DNA from: Christensenella sp964494645
GTDB lineage: Bacteria > Bacillota > Clostridia > Christensenellales > Christensenellaceae
Assembly: GCA_964494645.1 (NCBI GenBank)
Contig: CAZBSH010000008.1
Span: forward strand, 1-53,043
Direction: 5' to 3'
DNA: 53,043 bases
Shown piece by piece: positions 31,917-40,933 of this stretch. The notes under the pieces are model-generated. The model saw only the letters and a list, made by a program, of their open reading frames with translations, made no database searches and had not been told where the DNA came from. The number at the start of each line of letters is the position of its first letter. Positions within the stretch are counted from its first letter, which is position 1. Both the position numbers and the translations under genes were made by a program.

Positions 31917-33956
31917 ATGAAAATTAAGGACGCGGCAATCGCAGTAGTTGTACTGCTGGTAGTGCTGTTGATTATATTGCCCTTGCCGCCGGTATTGCTG
32001 GATGTTTTTCTGGTAATCAATATTGCAACATCTCTGATGGTATTGCTGATGACGCTCTATGTGCGCGAAGCACTTGAGTTTGCGGCATTTCCGCCGCTGT
32101 TGTTGATTTTAACATTGTTCCGATTAGGGCTGAATATTGCGTCAACGCGTTTGATCCTCGGAAACGGCGGGCATGCGGGCAGCGTGATTGAGGCATTCGG
32201 AAGCTTTGCGACAGGCGGCAACCTGGTCGTCGGCATTATTATATTCTTGATTATTGTCGTCATCCAGTTTGTTGTTATTACAAAAGGTGCGGAGCGTGTT
32301 GCGGAAGTGTCTGCACGCTTCACGCTGGATGCGATGCCGGGCAAACAAATGGCTATTGATGCGGACTTGAATTCAGGACTCATTAATGAGGAACAAGCAA
32401 AAGAACGACGGGAAAAAATTGCGCGCGAGGCGGATTTTTACGGCTCTATGGACGGTTCAAGTAAGTTTGTTAAAGGAGATGCTGTCGTTGGCATACTGAT
32501 CGTAGTTATCAACATCGTTGGCGGACTTATCACCGGGGCAATGTCAGGAGAAGGCGTCCCCTTTGACGAGATTTTGCAGACCTATACGATCGCTACAATT
32601 GGAGACGGGTTGGTGAGCCAGATTCCGGCTCTTATGATATCTACGGCGACAGGTATCATTGTAACGCGCGCAGCTTCAAATGATAACCTTGGGCGAGATA
32701 TCATCAACCAACTGACAAGTCAACCGTATGTGTTTATTATGCTGGGGGTTATGCTCGTGGTCATCAGTTTGATTCCCGGATTACCAAAACTCCCGATATA
32801 TATTATAGCCGGGTTGTTCCTGACTGTAGGGATTGTTTTGCTGCGGGCAAAGAAGAAACCGGAAAAGGCTACGGTCGAAGAAGACAAGGCGCTTGAGGCA
32901 GCGAAAGAAAAGCGCAAACCGGAGAATGTAACATCGCTTTTGCAGGTCGAATTGATCGGTATTGAATTGGGATACGGGCTTGTGCCGCTCGTTGATACAA
33001 GCCAAGGTGGAGACCTGCTGGAGCGTGTTGTAATGATCCGCAGGCAGTGCGCCATAGATTTAGGGATTATTGTACCGGTGATACGTATTCGTGATAATAT
33101 ACAGTTAGGTACGAATGCATATGTGATCAAAATAAAAGGTGTAGAAGTTGCAAAGGGCGAAGTTATGTTAGACCATGTCCTTGCGCTCAGTACAAGCGAT
33201 GTAAAAGGAAAGTTGCAAGGGATCGAGACAATAGAACCGACTTTTGGACTTCCGGCGGTATGGATTCCTGAGAGCGAAAGAGAAAAAGCAGAACTGCTTG
33301 GCTACACGACGGTGGATGCGCCGTCAGTCATCGCTACGCATTTGACAGAGACAATCAAGCGTCATTGCTACGAATTACTGACGCGCCAGCAGGTGCAGAC
33401 GCTTGTTGATAATCTAAAGGCATCCCAGCCGGCGCTTGTCGATGAAACGGTTCCAAAACTTTTCTCGCTGGGTGAAATACAAAAGGTGCTTGGCAATCTG
33501 CTTAAGGAAAATGTTCCGATCAGAGATATGGGCACGATCCTTGAAACACTTGCGGATCATGGCGCAATGGTGCGTGATACGGATCTATTAACGGAATATG
33601 TGCGAAAGAGTCTGTATCGCTCAATATCGAAACGGTTTGTGCCGGATGATAAGGCGCGTGTCATAACGCTTGATCCCGCACTTGAGAACCTGATTGCGGA
33701 GAAAACCAAACAGACGGAGCAAGGGACATATGTAGCGCTTTCGCAAGATGAGCTGCAACGCGTGTTTAACAGGCTAAAGGAAACGATAGAGAAGATGAAC
33801 CAGATCGGTGTTACGCCTATCGTGTTGACCTCACCGCTTGTGCGAAGGCAGTTTAAAAACATTACCAGCACTATGGTACCGGATCTTACGGTACTTTCCT
33901 ATAACGAGCTTGAAAGCAATGTGGAAGTTTTTTCAGACGGCGTAATAGGACTGTAA
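31917..33956 (+). CDS. flhA: Flagellar export gate protein FlhA
   Basis: This 679-residue protein has about eight N-terminal membrane helices, with the FHIPEP-family signature around RFTLDAMPGKQMAIDADLNSGLINEEQA. A large cytoplasmic domain (about 330-679) forms the nonameric docking ring for chaperone-substrate complexes. Length is normal. ATG 31917 follows AGAGGAG. It precedes flhF as in other Firmicutes. Confidence 0.98.
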   Translation: MKIKDAAIAVVVLLVVLLIILPLPPVLLDVFLVINIATSLMVLLMTLYVREALEFAAFPPLLLILTLFRLGLNIASTRLILGNGGHAGSVIEAFGSFATGGNLVVGIIIFLIIVVIQFVVITKGAERVAEVSARFTLDAMPGKQMAIDADLNSGLINEEQAKERREKIAREADFYGSMDGSSKFVKGDAVVGILIVVINIVGGLITGAMSGEGVPFDEILQTYTIATIGDGLVSQIPALMISTATGIIVTRAASNDNLGRDIINQLTSQPYVFIMLGVMLVVISLIPGLPKLPIYIIAGLFLTVGIVLLRAKKKPEKATVEEDKALEAAKEKRKPENVTSLLQVELIGIELGYGLVPLVDTSQGGDLLERVVMIRRQCAIDLGIIVPVIRIRDNIQLGTNAYVIKIKGVEVAKGEVMLDHVLALSTSDVKGKLQGIETIEPTFGLPAVWIPESEREKAELLGYTTVDAPSVIATHLTETIKRHCYELLTRQQVQTLVDNLKASQPALVDETVPKLFSLGEIQKVLGNLLKENVPIRDMGTILETLADHGAMVRDTDLLTEYVRKSLYRSISKRFVPDDKARVITLDPALENLIAEKTKQTEQGTYVALSQDELQRVFNRLKETIEKMNQIGVTPIVLTSPLVRRQFKNITSTMVPDLTVLSYNELESNVEVFSDGVIGL

Positions 33957-33981
33957 TCAATGATAAAGTAGGGGGCATCTA

Positions 33982-35124
33982 ATGAATCTAAAAACATTTC
34001 GTGTGGAGAATATGGCAGAGGCTATGCAGGTGATCAAAAAAGAGATCGGACCGGATGCGGTAATACTCAGTAGCCGTCAGGTACGTAAAAAAAGCGGTTT
34101 GATGGGCGTTTTCTCTAAAAAAGAGATTGAGGTTATCGCGGGGTACGACGAAGAACCTGACAGACCTATGAGTTTTCGTTCTATGGTGACGCATTCCGTG
34201 GCAGAGTCGTCTGTAAAAAAGCCTCCCGCCGCAATTCGTCCGGTTGAGGATACTTCGGTACAGGATAGCATTGATGAGTTGAAAAGTATGATTGAAGCGC
34301 TTGCGCAGCAGGTCAACTCACCTGCACAGGAATTGCCCGCTGACAAACGTTATTCACCTGACGTTATGGAACTGTACCGCCAGCTTAGAGAAAAAGAAAT
34401 TGACGAGGAAACCGCAGACGAGATATGCGCAAAAACGCAGGAAGTATGCGCGGTCAAGCATACCTCCGCGCAAGAGGTCGCGGAGAGCATGATGCTCGAT
34501 ATTCTCGGAACGCCGCATCCGATCGAAGCGACAAAATACAAGCAAAAGGTCGTCATGATCATCGGACCAACAGGTGTCGGAAAAACAACAACGCTTGCAA
34601 AACTTGCCTATACGCTCGTTTATAAAAAGAAGCTGAATATCGGAGTGATCAATACGGATTCTTTTCGTGTTGCGGCTCAAGAGCATCTAAAAGCATACTG
34701 TGAGATACTAAAGGCGGATATGATCACAATATATAAGCCGGAGGAAATACAGGACGCGCTTGCCGCTTTTTCTGATAAGGATATCGTTCTTGTCGACACA
34801 GCGGGAAAGGTATCAGACGATCAAGCATATCGGCTGGACATCGCGCGGCTTGTATCGCAAGGGAAAATAAACGATATATACGTGACATTAAGTGCGTCAA
34901 CGGCAGACCGTGTATTGAAAAAAACACTGGATAATTATGCATTCTTAAAAAAGTTTGATATTATCGTGACAAAAGTTGACGAAGTATCGAGCAAGGGTGT
35001 TTTGGTTAGCATATCAAAACATTGCGGTATGCCGATTTCTTATCTGGCATCAGGTCAGAATGTACCGGACGATATCGGTATCGCGCAGCCCGGTGAGATC
35101 GTAAAATCAATACTGGAGAATTGA
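33982..35124 (+). CDS. flhF: Flagellar SRP-type GTPase FlhF
   Basis: This 380-residue protein has a basic/acidic N-terminal region (about 1-120), then the SRP-type N and G domains: P-loop GPTGVGKTTT at residues 195-204, the INTDSFRVAAQEHL helix, VLVDTAGK, and VTKVDE near the end. FlhF sets the place and number of flagella together with FlhG, whose gene follows after four bases. Confidence 0.97.
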   Translation: MNLKTFRVENMAEAMQVIKKEIGPDAVILSSRQVRKKSGLMGVFSKKEIEVIAGYDEEPDRPMSFRSMVTHSVAESSVKKPPAAIRPVEDTSVQDSIDELKSMIEALAQQVNSPAQELPADKRYSPDVMELYRQLREKEIDEETADEICAKTQEVCAVKHTSAQEVAESMMLDILGTPHPIEATKYKQKVVMIIGPTGVGKTTTLAKLAYTLVYKKKLNIGVINTDSFRVAAQEHLKAYCEILKADMITIYKPEEIQDALAAFSDKDIVLVDTAGKVSDDQAYRLDIARLVSQGKINDIYVTLSASTADRVLKKTLDNYAFLKKFDIIVTKVDEVSSKGVLVSISKHCGMPISYLASGQNVPDDIGIAQPGEIVKSILEN

Positions 35125-35128
35125 TAGT

Positions 35129-36040
35129 ATGATAACAGATCAGACACAGCAATTACGCGACAGGGTACAGGCGGCGCTTGCAAACAATGCAAGACAGATG
35201 CATACCCAAAAGGAAGAAGAAGGCAGGGCGTATACGTTTTGCGTTACAAGTGGGAAAGGCGGCGTTGGCAAAACCTCTTTTTCCGTTAATTTTGCGCTTG
35301 CGCTGGCGAATTGCGGTAAAAAAGTAGCGGTGATCGACGGAGACTTCGGCTTTTCGAATGTAAACATTCTTCTTGGCAAGAATGCGACATATACGCTTGA
35401 GCATGTTATACATGGTGAAAAGAGCCTAGACGAGGTTATGGAGGAGTGTTACCCGAATGTATGGTATGTTTCGGGCGGTTCGGGTGTTATGGAACTGATC
35501 GCGCTGAATGAAGACGGAATGGATGCGATTGTGGAACAGCTGCTTGTGTTGGAGAAACAGATGGATTTTATTATCTTTGACACAGGCGCGGGGATCAACA
35601 ATAATATTGTAAGGATGATCGATGCAAGTGATCAGACGGTTCTTGTTATGACACCGGAGCCGACATCCATCATGGATGGCTATGTGGTTTTAAAAACTGT
35701 AGCTGACCTCGAGGAGCGTCCGCACGTTAGTATCCTTTTAAATAAGGTGACTTCAGAGCAGGAAGCACAGGGAATCTTTCAAAACTTCGCGAATGTGGTT
35801 CGCAAATATCTGGGATATGATATTGAGATGGCAGGACATATCGTACGGGACAGCAAAATGAGCCAATCCGTTTCTGCGATGGTGCCGTATTTGATCCAGT
35901 ATCCGACCGGCTATACAGCAGCACAGTTCCAAAAAATTGCCAACGCTGTTGCCAAAATGGAGCAACCTGAAGTGACGCATGGCATCAAAGGATTTTTCAA
36001 ACGATTGATTGGAGGGGGGAAGAGATCTTATGGAGGATAA
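35129..36040 (+). CDS. flhG: Flagellar number regulator FlhG (MinD/ParA-type ATPase)
   Basis: This 303-residue protein carries a deviant Walker A motif (GKGGVGKT, residues 42-49), an IDGDFGFSNVNILLG switch segment, and a C-terminal amphipathic tail (GIKGFFKRLIGG) for membrane binding. The N-terminal DQTQQLRDRV helix matches the DQAxxLR motif that activates the FlhF GTPase. It overlaps the next gene by 11 bases. Confidence 0.95.
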   Translation: MITDQTQQLRDRVQAALANNARQMHTQKEEEGRAYTFCVTSGKGGVGKTSFSVNFALALANCGKKVAVIDGDFGFSNVNILLGKNATYTLEHVIHGEKSLDEVMEECYPNVWYVSGGSGVMELIALNEDGMDAIVEQLLVLEKQMDFIIFDTGAGINNNIVRMIDASDQTVLVMTPEPTSIMDGYVVLKTVADLEERPHVSILLNKVTSEQEAQGIFQNFANVVRKYLGYDIEMAGHIVRDSKMSQSVSAMVPYLIQYPTGYTAAQFQKIANAVAKMEQPEVTHGIKGFFKRLIGGGKRSYGG

Positions 36041-36671
36041 ATCAGTATCGAAGATTTTTCACCCCGGCGGCAAACTGCGTATATTAGGACCGAACAATCA
36101 AGAGATCGAGGTTGTGATCGAGTACGCGGGACCAAGGTTTTTGTGGACAAATGACTTGATCAAGCATGGAGCAAGTACTGATCTGGTCGATCAAATATTG
36201 GACGCGCGTTATGGAGAAAACAACGAAAGCTACATATTCCAAGTAAGGATCGTTGGAAGTAAGGTTGAAGATGCTGTCTCCTTGACGCGAGTTGCCTTAG
36301 TTACGCGCCCAAAACCGGTTGACCAGAGAGAGGCATATCGTCTGCAACATTTGTTTGACTTGGAAGTGATCAGGGTATTTAAGAATCGACTGTCAATCAA
36401 TTGTCAGGGGGTTGATCTGGCGGAAGGCGGTATCGGGTTTACAACGACAGAAGAATTCGAATTAGAGGAATTGCTTGCTTGCAAGTTTTCACTCGGCGGT
36501 CATGAATATGAAATCGTCGGAAAGGTGGTTCGTGTTCGTGATATCCACGAGAATGATATGACGTTTCGAATCGGCGTACGTTTCATAATCATCAATGAAA
36601 ACGACAGGAAAAAGATCAGGCAATATATTTACCGCCAGCAAACTGCCAAACGGGCGGAGCGGGCAAGATAG
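36030..36671 (+). CDS. PilZ-domain c-di-GMP-binding protein (YcgR type)
   Basis: This 213-residue protein has an N-terminal YcgR-like beta domain (about 5-90) and a C-terminal PilZ domain. The binding motifs are Arg100-x-x-x-Arg104 (REAYR) and Asp129-x-Ala-x-x-Gly134 (DLAEGG, the DxSxxG motif with Ala for Ser). Both are compatible with c-di-GMP binding. YcgR-type proteins slow or stop the motor when c-di-GMP is high. I chose ATG 36030 because GGAGGGGGGAAGAG lies upstream, at the end of flhG. Confidence 0.9.
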   Translation: MEDKSVSKIFHPGGKLRILGPNNQEIEVVIEYAGPRFLWTNDLIKHGASTDLVDQILDARYGENNESYIFQVRIVGSKVEDAVSLTRVALVTRPKPVDQREAYRLQHLFDLEVIRVFKNRLSINCQGVDLAEGGIGFTTTEEFELEELLACKFSLGGHEYEIVGKVVRVRDIHENDMTFRIGVRFIIINENDRKKIRQYIYRQQTAKRAERAR

Positions 36672-36701
36672 AAAATCGCCTTGGCGGTACGGGAGGAGTC
36701 C

Positions 36702-37517
36702 TTGGACGCACAAGAAAGAGAACAAGTGGCCCAAAAACTATGGGAGGCCTATCATAAAGAGCGAACCGTCGAGAATAACAACAGGCTGATTGAGCATTAT
36801 TTATATCTCGTAAAGCCAATCGTTTTGCGTATGTCGCCGCTTTACAAAACGACATTTCGAGACTATGACGATCTTGTAAGTAACGGTGTTCTTGGCTTGA
36901 TGGATGCGATCGGAAAATATGACTTGACGCGTAATATTCGTTTTGACACCTACGCGCAACGACGGATCCGGGGGGCGATTCTTGATTATATGCGCCAGCA
37001 GGACTGGATTCCTGTGAAGATGCGAAAAGAAATCAAGGATGTCAAGCAGGCGTATGAAGATCTCTCAATTGCGTTGGATAGACCGCCGGAATATGAAGAA
37101 ATCGCAAAACATCTAAATGTTTCGGTAGAAAAAATCAACAAAATATTTTTAAATGACTATCAATATAGTTTGATCCATTTTGAAGATGTTATGGGTGGCG
37201 TCGCATATCGCAGCGAGATGGAAACAGAAATGCCGAAAGGCGAAACCGCGATCAGAGATGATGACCAAAGCAGGCAACCTGAGAAAAACCTTCTAAAGAA
37301 GGAAGCAAAAAATGTCCTGACACGCATCTTGAGGGAACTGCCAAAAAACGAGCGCATTGTGCTGGATCTTTATTACAGAAAAGAATTGAAATTGAAGGAA
37401 ATCGCGGAAATAATGGATTTGACAGAGTCGCGCATATCACAGATACACAAGCAAGCGATTAATAAAATCACCAAGAGATATATGCAAGAATACGAGCATC
37501 TGGACGAAAAGCGATAG
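36702..37517 (+). CDS. fliA: Flagellar sigma factor FliA (sigma-28, SigD/WhiG family)
   Basis: This 271-residue protein has sigma regions 2 (NGVLGLMDAIGKYDLTRNIRFDTYAQRRIRGAILDYMRQQDWIP), 3 (DRPPEYEEIAKHLNVSVEKI) and 4 (LPKNERIVLDLYYRKELKLKEIAEIMDLTESRISQIHKQAI). It directs transcription of late flagellar genes; two matching promoters lie before fliD and flgF. Its anti-sigma factor FlgM is at 42167. I chose TTG 36702 because GGGAGGAG lies just upstream; an in-frame TTG at 36681 has no such site. Confidence 0.97.
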   Translation: MDAQEREQVAQKLWEAYHKERTVENNNRLIEHYLYLVKPIVLRMSPLYKTTFRDYDDLVSNGVLGLMDAIGKYDLTRNIRFDTYAQRRIRGAILDYMRQQDWIPVKMRKEIKDVKQAYEDLSIALDRPPEYEEIAKHLNVSVEKINKIFLNDYQYSLIHFEDVMGGVAYRSEMETEMPKGETAIRDDDQSRQPEKNLLKKEAKNVLTRILRELPKNERIVLDLYYRKELKLKEIAEIMDLTESRISQIHKQAINKITKRYMQEYEHLDEKR

Positions 37518-37532
37518 AGGGAGGACAAGAAG

Positions 37533-39179
37533 CTGGATACTAATTCTGCTGACAAACGGGGAAAAAAAACGGTTGCTCAGATATGGGGCGATATTTTTCA
37601 TTTGTCTTATCGCCAAGACGGAGTGGTGCTTGAGATCTTGCCGGGCGCCGAAGCAGGAGCAGGACCAAACCGTACGGAAATGATTCTTTATATACGCCGC
37701 AAAGAAATCGCCGGATTGAATTTAGAGCTGGTCAGTTCTATGATCGCGGCAGCAACGCCTGCAAAGGAAATCATCGCTGAGGCACAGCAGGAAACGATTC
37801 TCGATGAAGAGTTGAGAATAGAAATCTCTCCCGATGCCATGAGCGCGTATGCGACATTGCTTCCTGCTGACGATGGAGGCGCTGTTCTTAACGAAGCGGA
37901 TATGCGGGAGGCGTTATTAAGACATAAAGTGTGTTCCGGGATAGATGAAAGCAAAATTACTTATTTAAGTGAAGAAATGCCCTACTATGAAAAGTTGGTA
38001 ATTGCCTGTGGGCGTGTGCCGAAAACCGGCGAAGACGGCAGCGTGGAATACTTTTTTTCAGCGGAACAAAGTACCGAAACCACGCTGGATGCAACGGGCA
38101 AGATAGATTTTCGAAGCATTTCGCGATTTGAAAAGGTCGATGAAGGACAAGTGCTTGTGAGAAGAACGTTCGCGACACGAGGCGAAGCCGGAATGGATGT
38201 ATGCGGCAAGGAGCTTCCGGGACAAAAGGGCAAAGAAGCGGGCTTTCCGATCAGGGGAAAAAATGTTTTGCTCTCAGAAGATAAAACGGAGCTTATCTCA
38301 AAAATCAGTGGGATGGTCTCTTTTGTAAGTGACAGGGTGTCGGTGCTGCCTAACGTAACGATTGCGGGCGACGTGGATATGTCTGTTGGGAACGTCGATT
38401 TTAACGGGGACGTTTTGATACGCGGCAACGTCAATCAGGGGTTTACAGTACAGTGTACGGGTAACCTGCATATTTTCGGCTCGGTGGAAGCGGCATCTTT
38501 AATTTGTAGCGGTGATATTACGATTGAGGCAGGAATCAAAGGGGCGGATAAAGGTACGGTTAAAGCGGGCGGCAATGTCTATGCGCTATTTATGGAACGT
38601 GCGGAAGTCGTAGCCGGTGGCAACATTATTACAGAGTCTCTTGTCGGTTGTAATGTTTTGTGCGACGGGTATGTCAATGCCTCGGCAGGCAAGGGTAAAT
38701 TGATTGGCGGGACAGTAAGTGCAGGACAATATATTGTTGCGAAAACGATTGGTTCGGATACGGGAATACAAACCAAGCTTTATATTGGGGCGCTTCCGCA
38801 AAAAAAGCAAAGATATGCCGAACTCGAGCGTGAAATGAAAAATGTAGCGAATAATCTTTCGCGGTTGGAGCTCACATTGCAAAGGCAACCGGAACACGCA
38901 TTGGGAAAAGCAAAACTTGAAGTGGTAATGGCAGCGTCCAAGCTCCGCGCGGAACTTGCCAAAATGGAAGAGGAGAAACGAGCGCTGGAGCTTTTGATCG
39001 CAGGGACTTTCGAAGGAAGCATACATGCGCTTGATAAAATATATAAGGGAGTCCGGCTGGTATTTGGTTTTGAGCATCTTGTGGTTCCTTACGACAACGA
39101 CTACATAACGTATTACAAAGAGCAGGGGCAGATTTTGTCTATGACCTGTAAATATGACAGTAGGAAAACGGGCAAATGA
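37533..39179 (+). CDS. FapA-like DUF342 (beta-helix polymer-type) protein, probable CTG start
   Basis: The domain order fits the FapA/DUF342 family: an N-terminal region, a long right-handed beta-helix of short GD/GN turns (GDVDMSVGNVDFNGDVLIRGNVNQG, about residues 265-400) and a C-terminal coiled coil with Leu/Glu heptads (about 405-480). FapA proteins are tied to flagellar assembly in vibrios, but the mechanism is unclear. GGGAGGA lies seven bases before CTG 37533, and no ATG, GTG or TTG occurs until TTG 37602, which has no good site. I infer a CTG start (548 residues; 525 if TTG). A paralogue lies at 47571. Confidence 0.8.
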   Translation: MDTNSADKRGKKTVAQIWGDIFHLSYRQDGVVLEILPGAEAGAGPNRTEMILYIRRKEIAGLNLELVSSMIAAATPAKEIIAEAQQETILDEELRIEISPDAMSAYATLLPADDGGAVLNEADMREALLRHKVCSGIDESKITYLSEEMPYYEKLVIACGRVPKTGEDGSVEYFFSAEQSTETTLDATGKIDFRSISRFEKVDEGQVLVRRTFATRGEAGMDVCGKELPGQKGKEAGFPIRGKNVLLSEDKTELISKISGMVSFVSDRVSVLPNVTIAGDVDMSVGNVDFNGDVLIRGNVNQGFTVQCTGNLHIFGSVEAASLICSGDITIEAGIKGADKGTVKAGGNVYALFMERAEVVAGGNIITESLVGCNVLCDGYVNASAGKGKLIGGTVSAGQYIVAKTIGSDTGIQTKLYIGALPQKKQRYAELEREMKNVANNLSRLELTLQRQPEHALGKAKLEVVMAASKLRAELAKMEEEKRALELLIAGTFEGSIHALDKIYKGVRLVFGFEHLVVPYDNDYITYYKEQGQILSMTCKYDSRKTGK

Positions 39180-39220
39180 CAGCATAAAACTACGGATATT
39201 TATAGAAAGGCGGCAGTTTT

Positions 39221-39553
39221 ATGATACGAGGGATTGATAGTCAGATCATGATTAATAAGTCGGTCGATTATGCAAAACAAATGGCCGATCAAAATAATAA
39301 TGTCCAACAGGGAAAAGATTTTGTTGCGGAGATGGAAAAGGCGCGAATCAAGAAAGAGGAGGAGTCGGTTTTACATGTAAGCGACCCGGAAAACGCGCGT
39401 GTACGTCGCGAAAAGCATGAGAAAGACAAACATGGGGGGCATGAAGCCGCCGCTGATCGTCAAGAAGAAGAAAACGAAGGATTTACTGCGGAAGAAACTG
39501 CAGAAGGCAAGAAAGCGGAGGGGCTTGGGATATCCGTTGATATCAATATATAG
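39221..39553 (+). CDS. Small, highly charged protein of unknown function
   Basis: I do not recognise this 110-residue protein. It starts IRGIDSQIMINKSVDYAKQMADQ, has a Lys/Glu/His-rich middle (KHEKDKHGGHEAA) and an acidic end (EEENEGFTAEETAEGKKAEG). No membrane segment or signal is visible. The start has AAAGGCGG upstream, the codon use is like its neighbours, and it is evenly spaced between the FapA-like and SwrB-like genes, so it is probably real. The N-terminus has the amphipathic look of small exported or chaperone-like flagellar proteins, but that is a guess. Confidence 0.6.
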   Translation: MIRGIDSQIMINKSVDYAKQMADQNNNVQQGKDFVAEMEKARIKKEEESVLHVSDPENARVRREKHEKDKHGGHEAAADRQEEENEGFTAEETAEGKKAEGLGISVDINI

Positions 39554-39562
39554 TGAAAGAAT

Positions 39563-40075
39563 ATGGAGCAGGATATGGGAGCGGAATATTATTTATTTGC
39601 AGCATTTGTTTTTGGATTGGTCGTCATTATCTTATTTTTGATTTTCAGAGGACTGAAGCAAAAGGATGCGCTGGCTGAAATGAATTACGAGGAAAAAGTT
39701 CAAAAATTGATGGGAATATATTTTGAAGCGGAAGACATGACAAACGCATTAAAAGAATATGTGGTGCATGTGAACGATTCAATTGATCTTCAATTAAAGC
39801 GTATTGAAGCGGAGGTCAAAAGACTAGAGACGATTCGGGAGGCACTTGTGCGCGAGGCATCTTATACTGCGCCGCAAGTATCAGAAGTCAATCAAAAAAG
39901 TGAAAACAGCAGTCCGCAAGAAGCGGGCGTACCATTAGAAAAAAAGTCTGCGGATAACAGAAACGGCAAAGTGTTAAAGTTATTTTCCATTGGAAAGTCG
40001 GAAAACGAAATTGCGGAAGAGCTGAGTATTTCTAAAGGAGAGGTCAGTTTTATATTAAAATTATATATGGGTTGA
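39563..40075 (+). CDS. SwrB-like (DUF6115-type) membrane protein
   Basis: This 170-residue protein has an N-terminal membrane helix (about residues 9-30), a coiled coil (about 65-110), a polar linker and a C-terminal helix-turn-helix-like segment (VLKLFSIGKSENEIAEELSISKGEVSFILKLYMG). The same plan and position, just downstream of the sigma-28 gene, define SwrB/YlxL of Bacillus, which promotes activation of the export machine and motility. The first ATG (39563) is used; ATG 39575 is an alternative. Confidence 0.7.
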   Translation: MEQDMGAEYYLFAAFVFGLVVIILFLIFRGLKQKDALAEMNYEEKVQKLMGIYFEAEDMTNALKEYVVHVNDSIDLQLKRIEAEVKRLETIREALVREASYTAPQVSEVNQKSENSSPQEAGVPLEKKSADNRNGKVLKLFSIGKSENEIAEELSISKGEVSFILKLYMG

Positions 40076-40093
40076 TAAATTTGTTAAAAACGC

Positions 40094-40121
40094 TAAAGTT
40101 GAGATAACTTTTGTCCGATAA
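40094..40121 (+). promoter_or_regulatory. Sigma-28 (FliA/SigD)-type promoter upstream of flgF
   Basis: TAAA (40094-40097), a 16-base spacer and TCCGATAA (40114-40121) match the flagellar sigma consensus with one mismatch. It lies 42 bases before the flgF start in an 88-base spacer. Spacer length equals that of the fliD promoter, so the two support each other. Confidence 0.7.
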
Positions 40122-40163
40122 TAAAAATAGGGCAAGTATAGGTTTACCACATAGGAGGAAGAT

Positions 40164-40919
40164 ATGTTACGAAGCTTTTATATAGCTGGGACAGGAATGC
40201 TGACACAGCGTTCGAAAATGGACATAATCATAAATAATATTACAAACAGTGATACGGTCGGGTACAAAAAAGATCAAGTTATTTCACGCTCGTTTGGAGA
40301 CATGCTGCTTGATAGGTTGAACGATCCTTCTGTCTTGACTCAAACGTATGTTGGCGGACAAAATACAGGTGTTTACGTTGATGAACTAAGCACTGATTTT
40401 AAGCAAGGACCAATTGAGCCAACAGAGCAGCAATCCGATTTGGCTATCACCGGCGACGGCTTTTTTAGCATTCAGACGCCAAATGGAGTCCGATACACAA
40501 GAAGTGGAAATTTTCAGGTGGATGCAAATGGTACCCTGTTAACACAGGAAGGTTACTATGTCATGGGGCAGAACGGCGGTATGATCAACGTGGGTACGGG
40601 TGATTTTACAGTAAAGGGAGACGGGACTGTGTTTGTAAATGGACAGGCTGTCAACAAAATACAGGTCGTTCAGTTTGCAGATACAGGTGTTCTCAGAAAA
40701 GCAGGAGACAATCTCTACTATCCAAATGGCGGCGCGCAGCCGCAAGTGATGAACAATCCGTCAATCACGCAGGGAGCGCTTGAAGGCTCTAATACGGAGA
40801 TTGGTCGTGAGATGGCGGATATGCTTATGACGAATAGAGCTTACGAAAGCAGTCAGCGTATTCTGAAAATGGTGGACGAATCGCTTGCAAAGACCGTAAG
40901 CGAAATAGGAAGATTTTAA
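40164..40919 (+). CDS. flgF: Flagellar rod/hook-basal body protein FlgF (FlhO type)
   Basis: This 251-residue rod-family protein has the N-terminal helix (MLRSFYIAGTGMLTQRSKMDIIINNITN), the SDLAITGDGFFSIQTPNGVRYTRSGNF segment, and the C-terminus GALEGSNTEIGREMADMLMTNRAYESSQRILKMVDESL. With the next gene it forms the Bacillus flhO-flhP pair of distal rod proteins. It opens the block behind the sigma-28-type promoter. FlgF and FlgG are hard to tell apart from sequence; order decides. Confidence 0.92.
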   Translation: MLRSFYIAGTGMLTQRSKMDIIINNITNSDTVGYKKDQVISRSFGDMLLDRLNDPSVLTQTYVGGQNTGVYVDELSTDFKQGPIEPTEQQSDLAITGDGFFSIQTPNGVRYTRSGNFQVDANGTLLTQEGYYVMGQNGGMINVGTGDFTVKGDGTVFVNGQAVNKIQVVQFADTGVLRKAGDNLYYPNGGAQPQVMNNPSITQGALEGSNTEIGREMADMLMTNRAYESSQRILKMVDESLAKTVSEIGRF

Positions 40920-40933
40920 GGAGTAATGTAATT

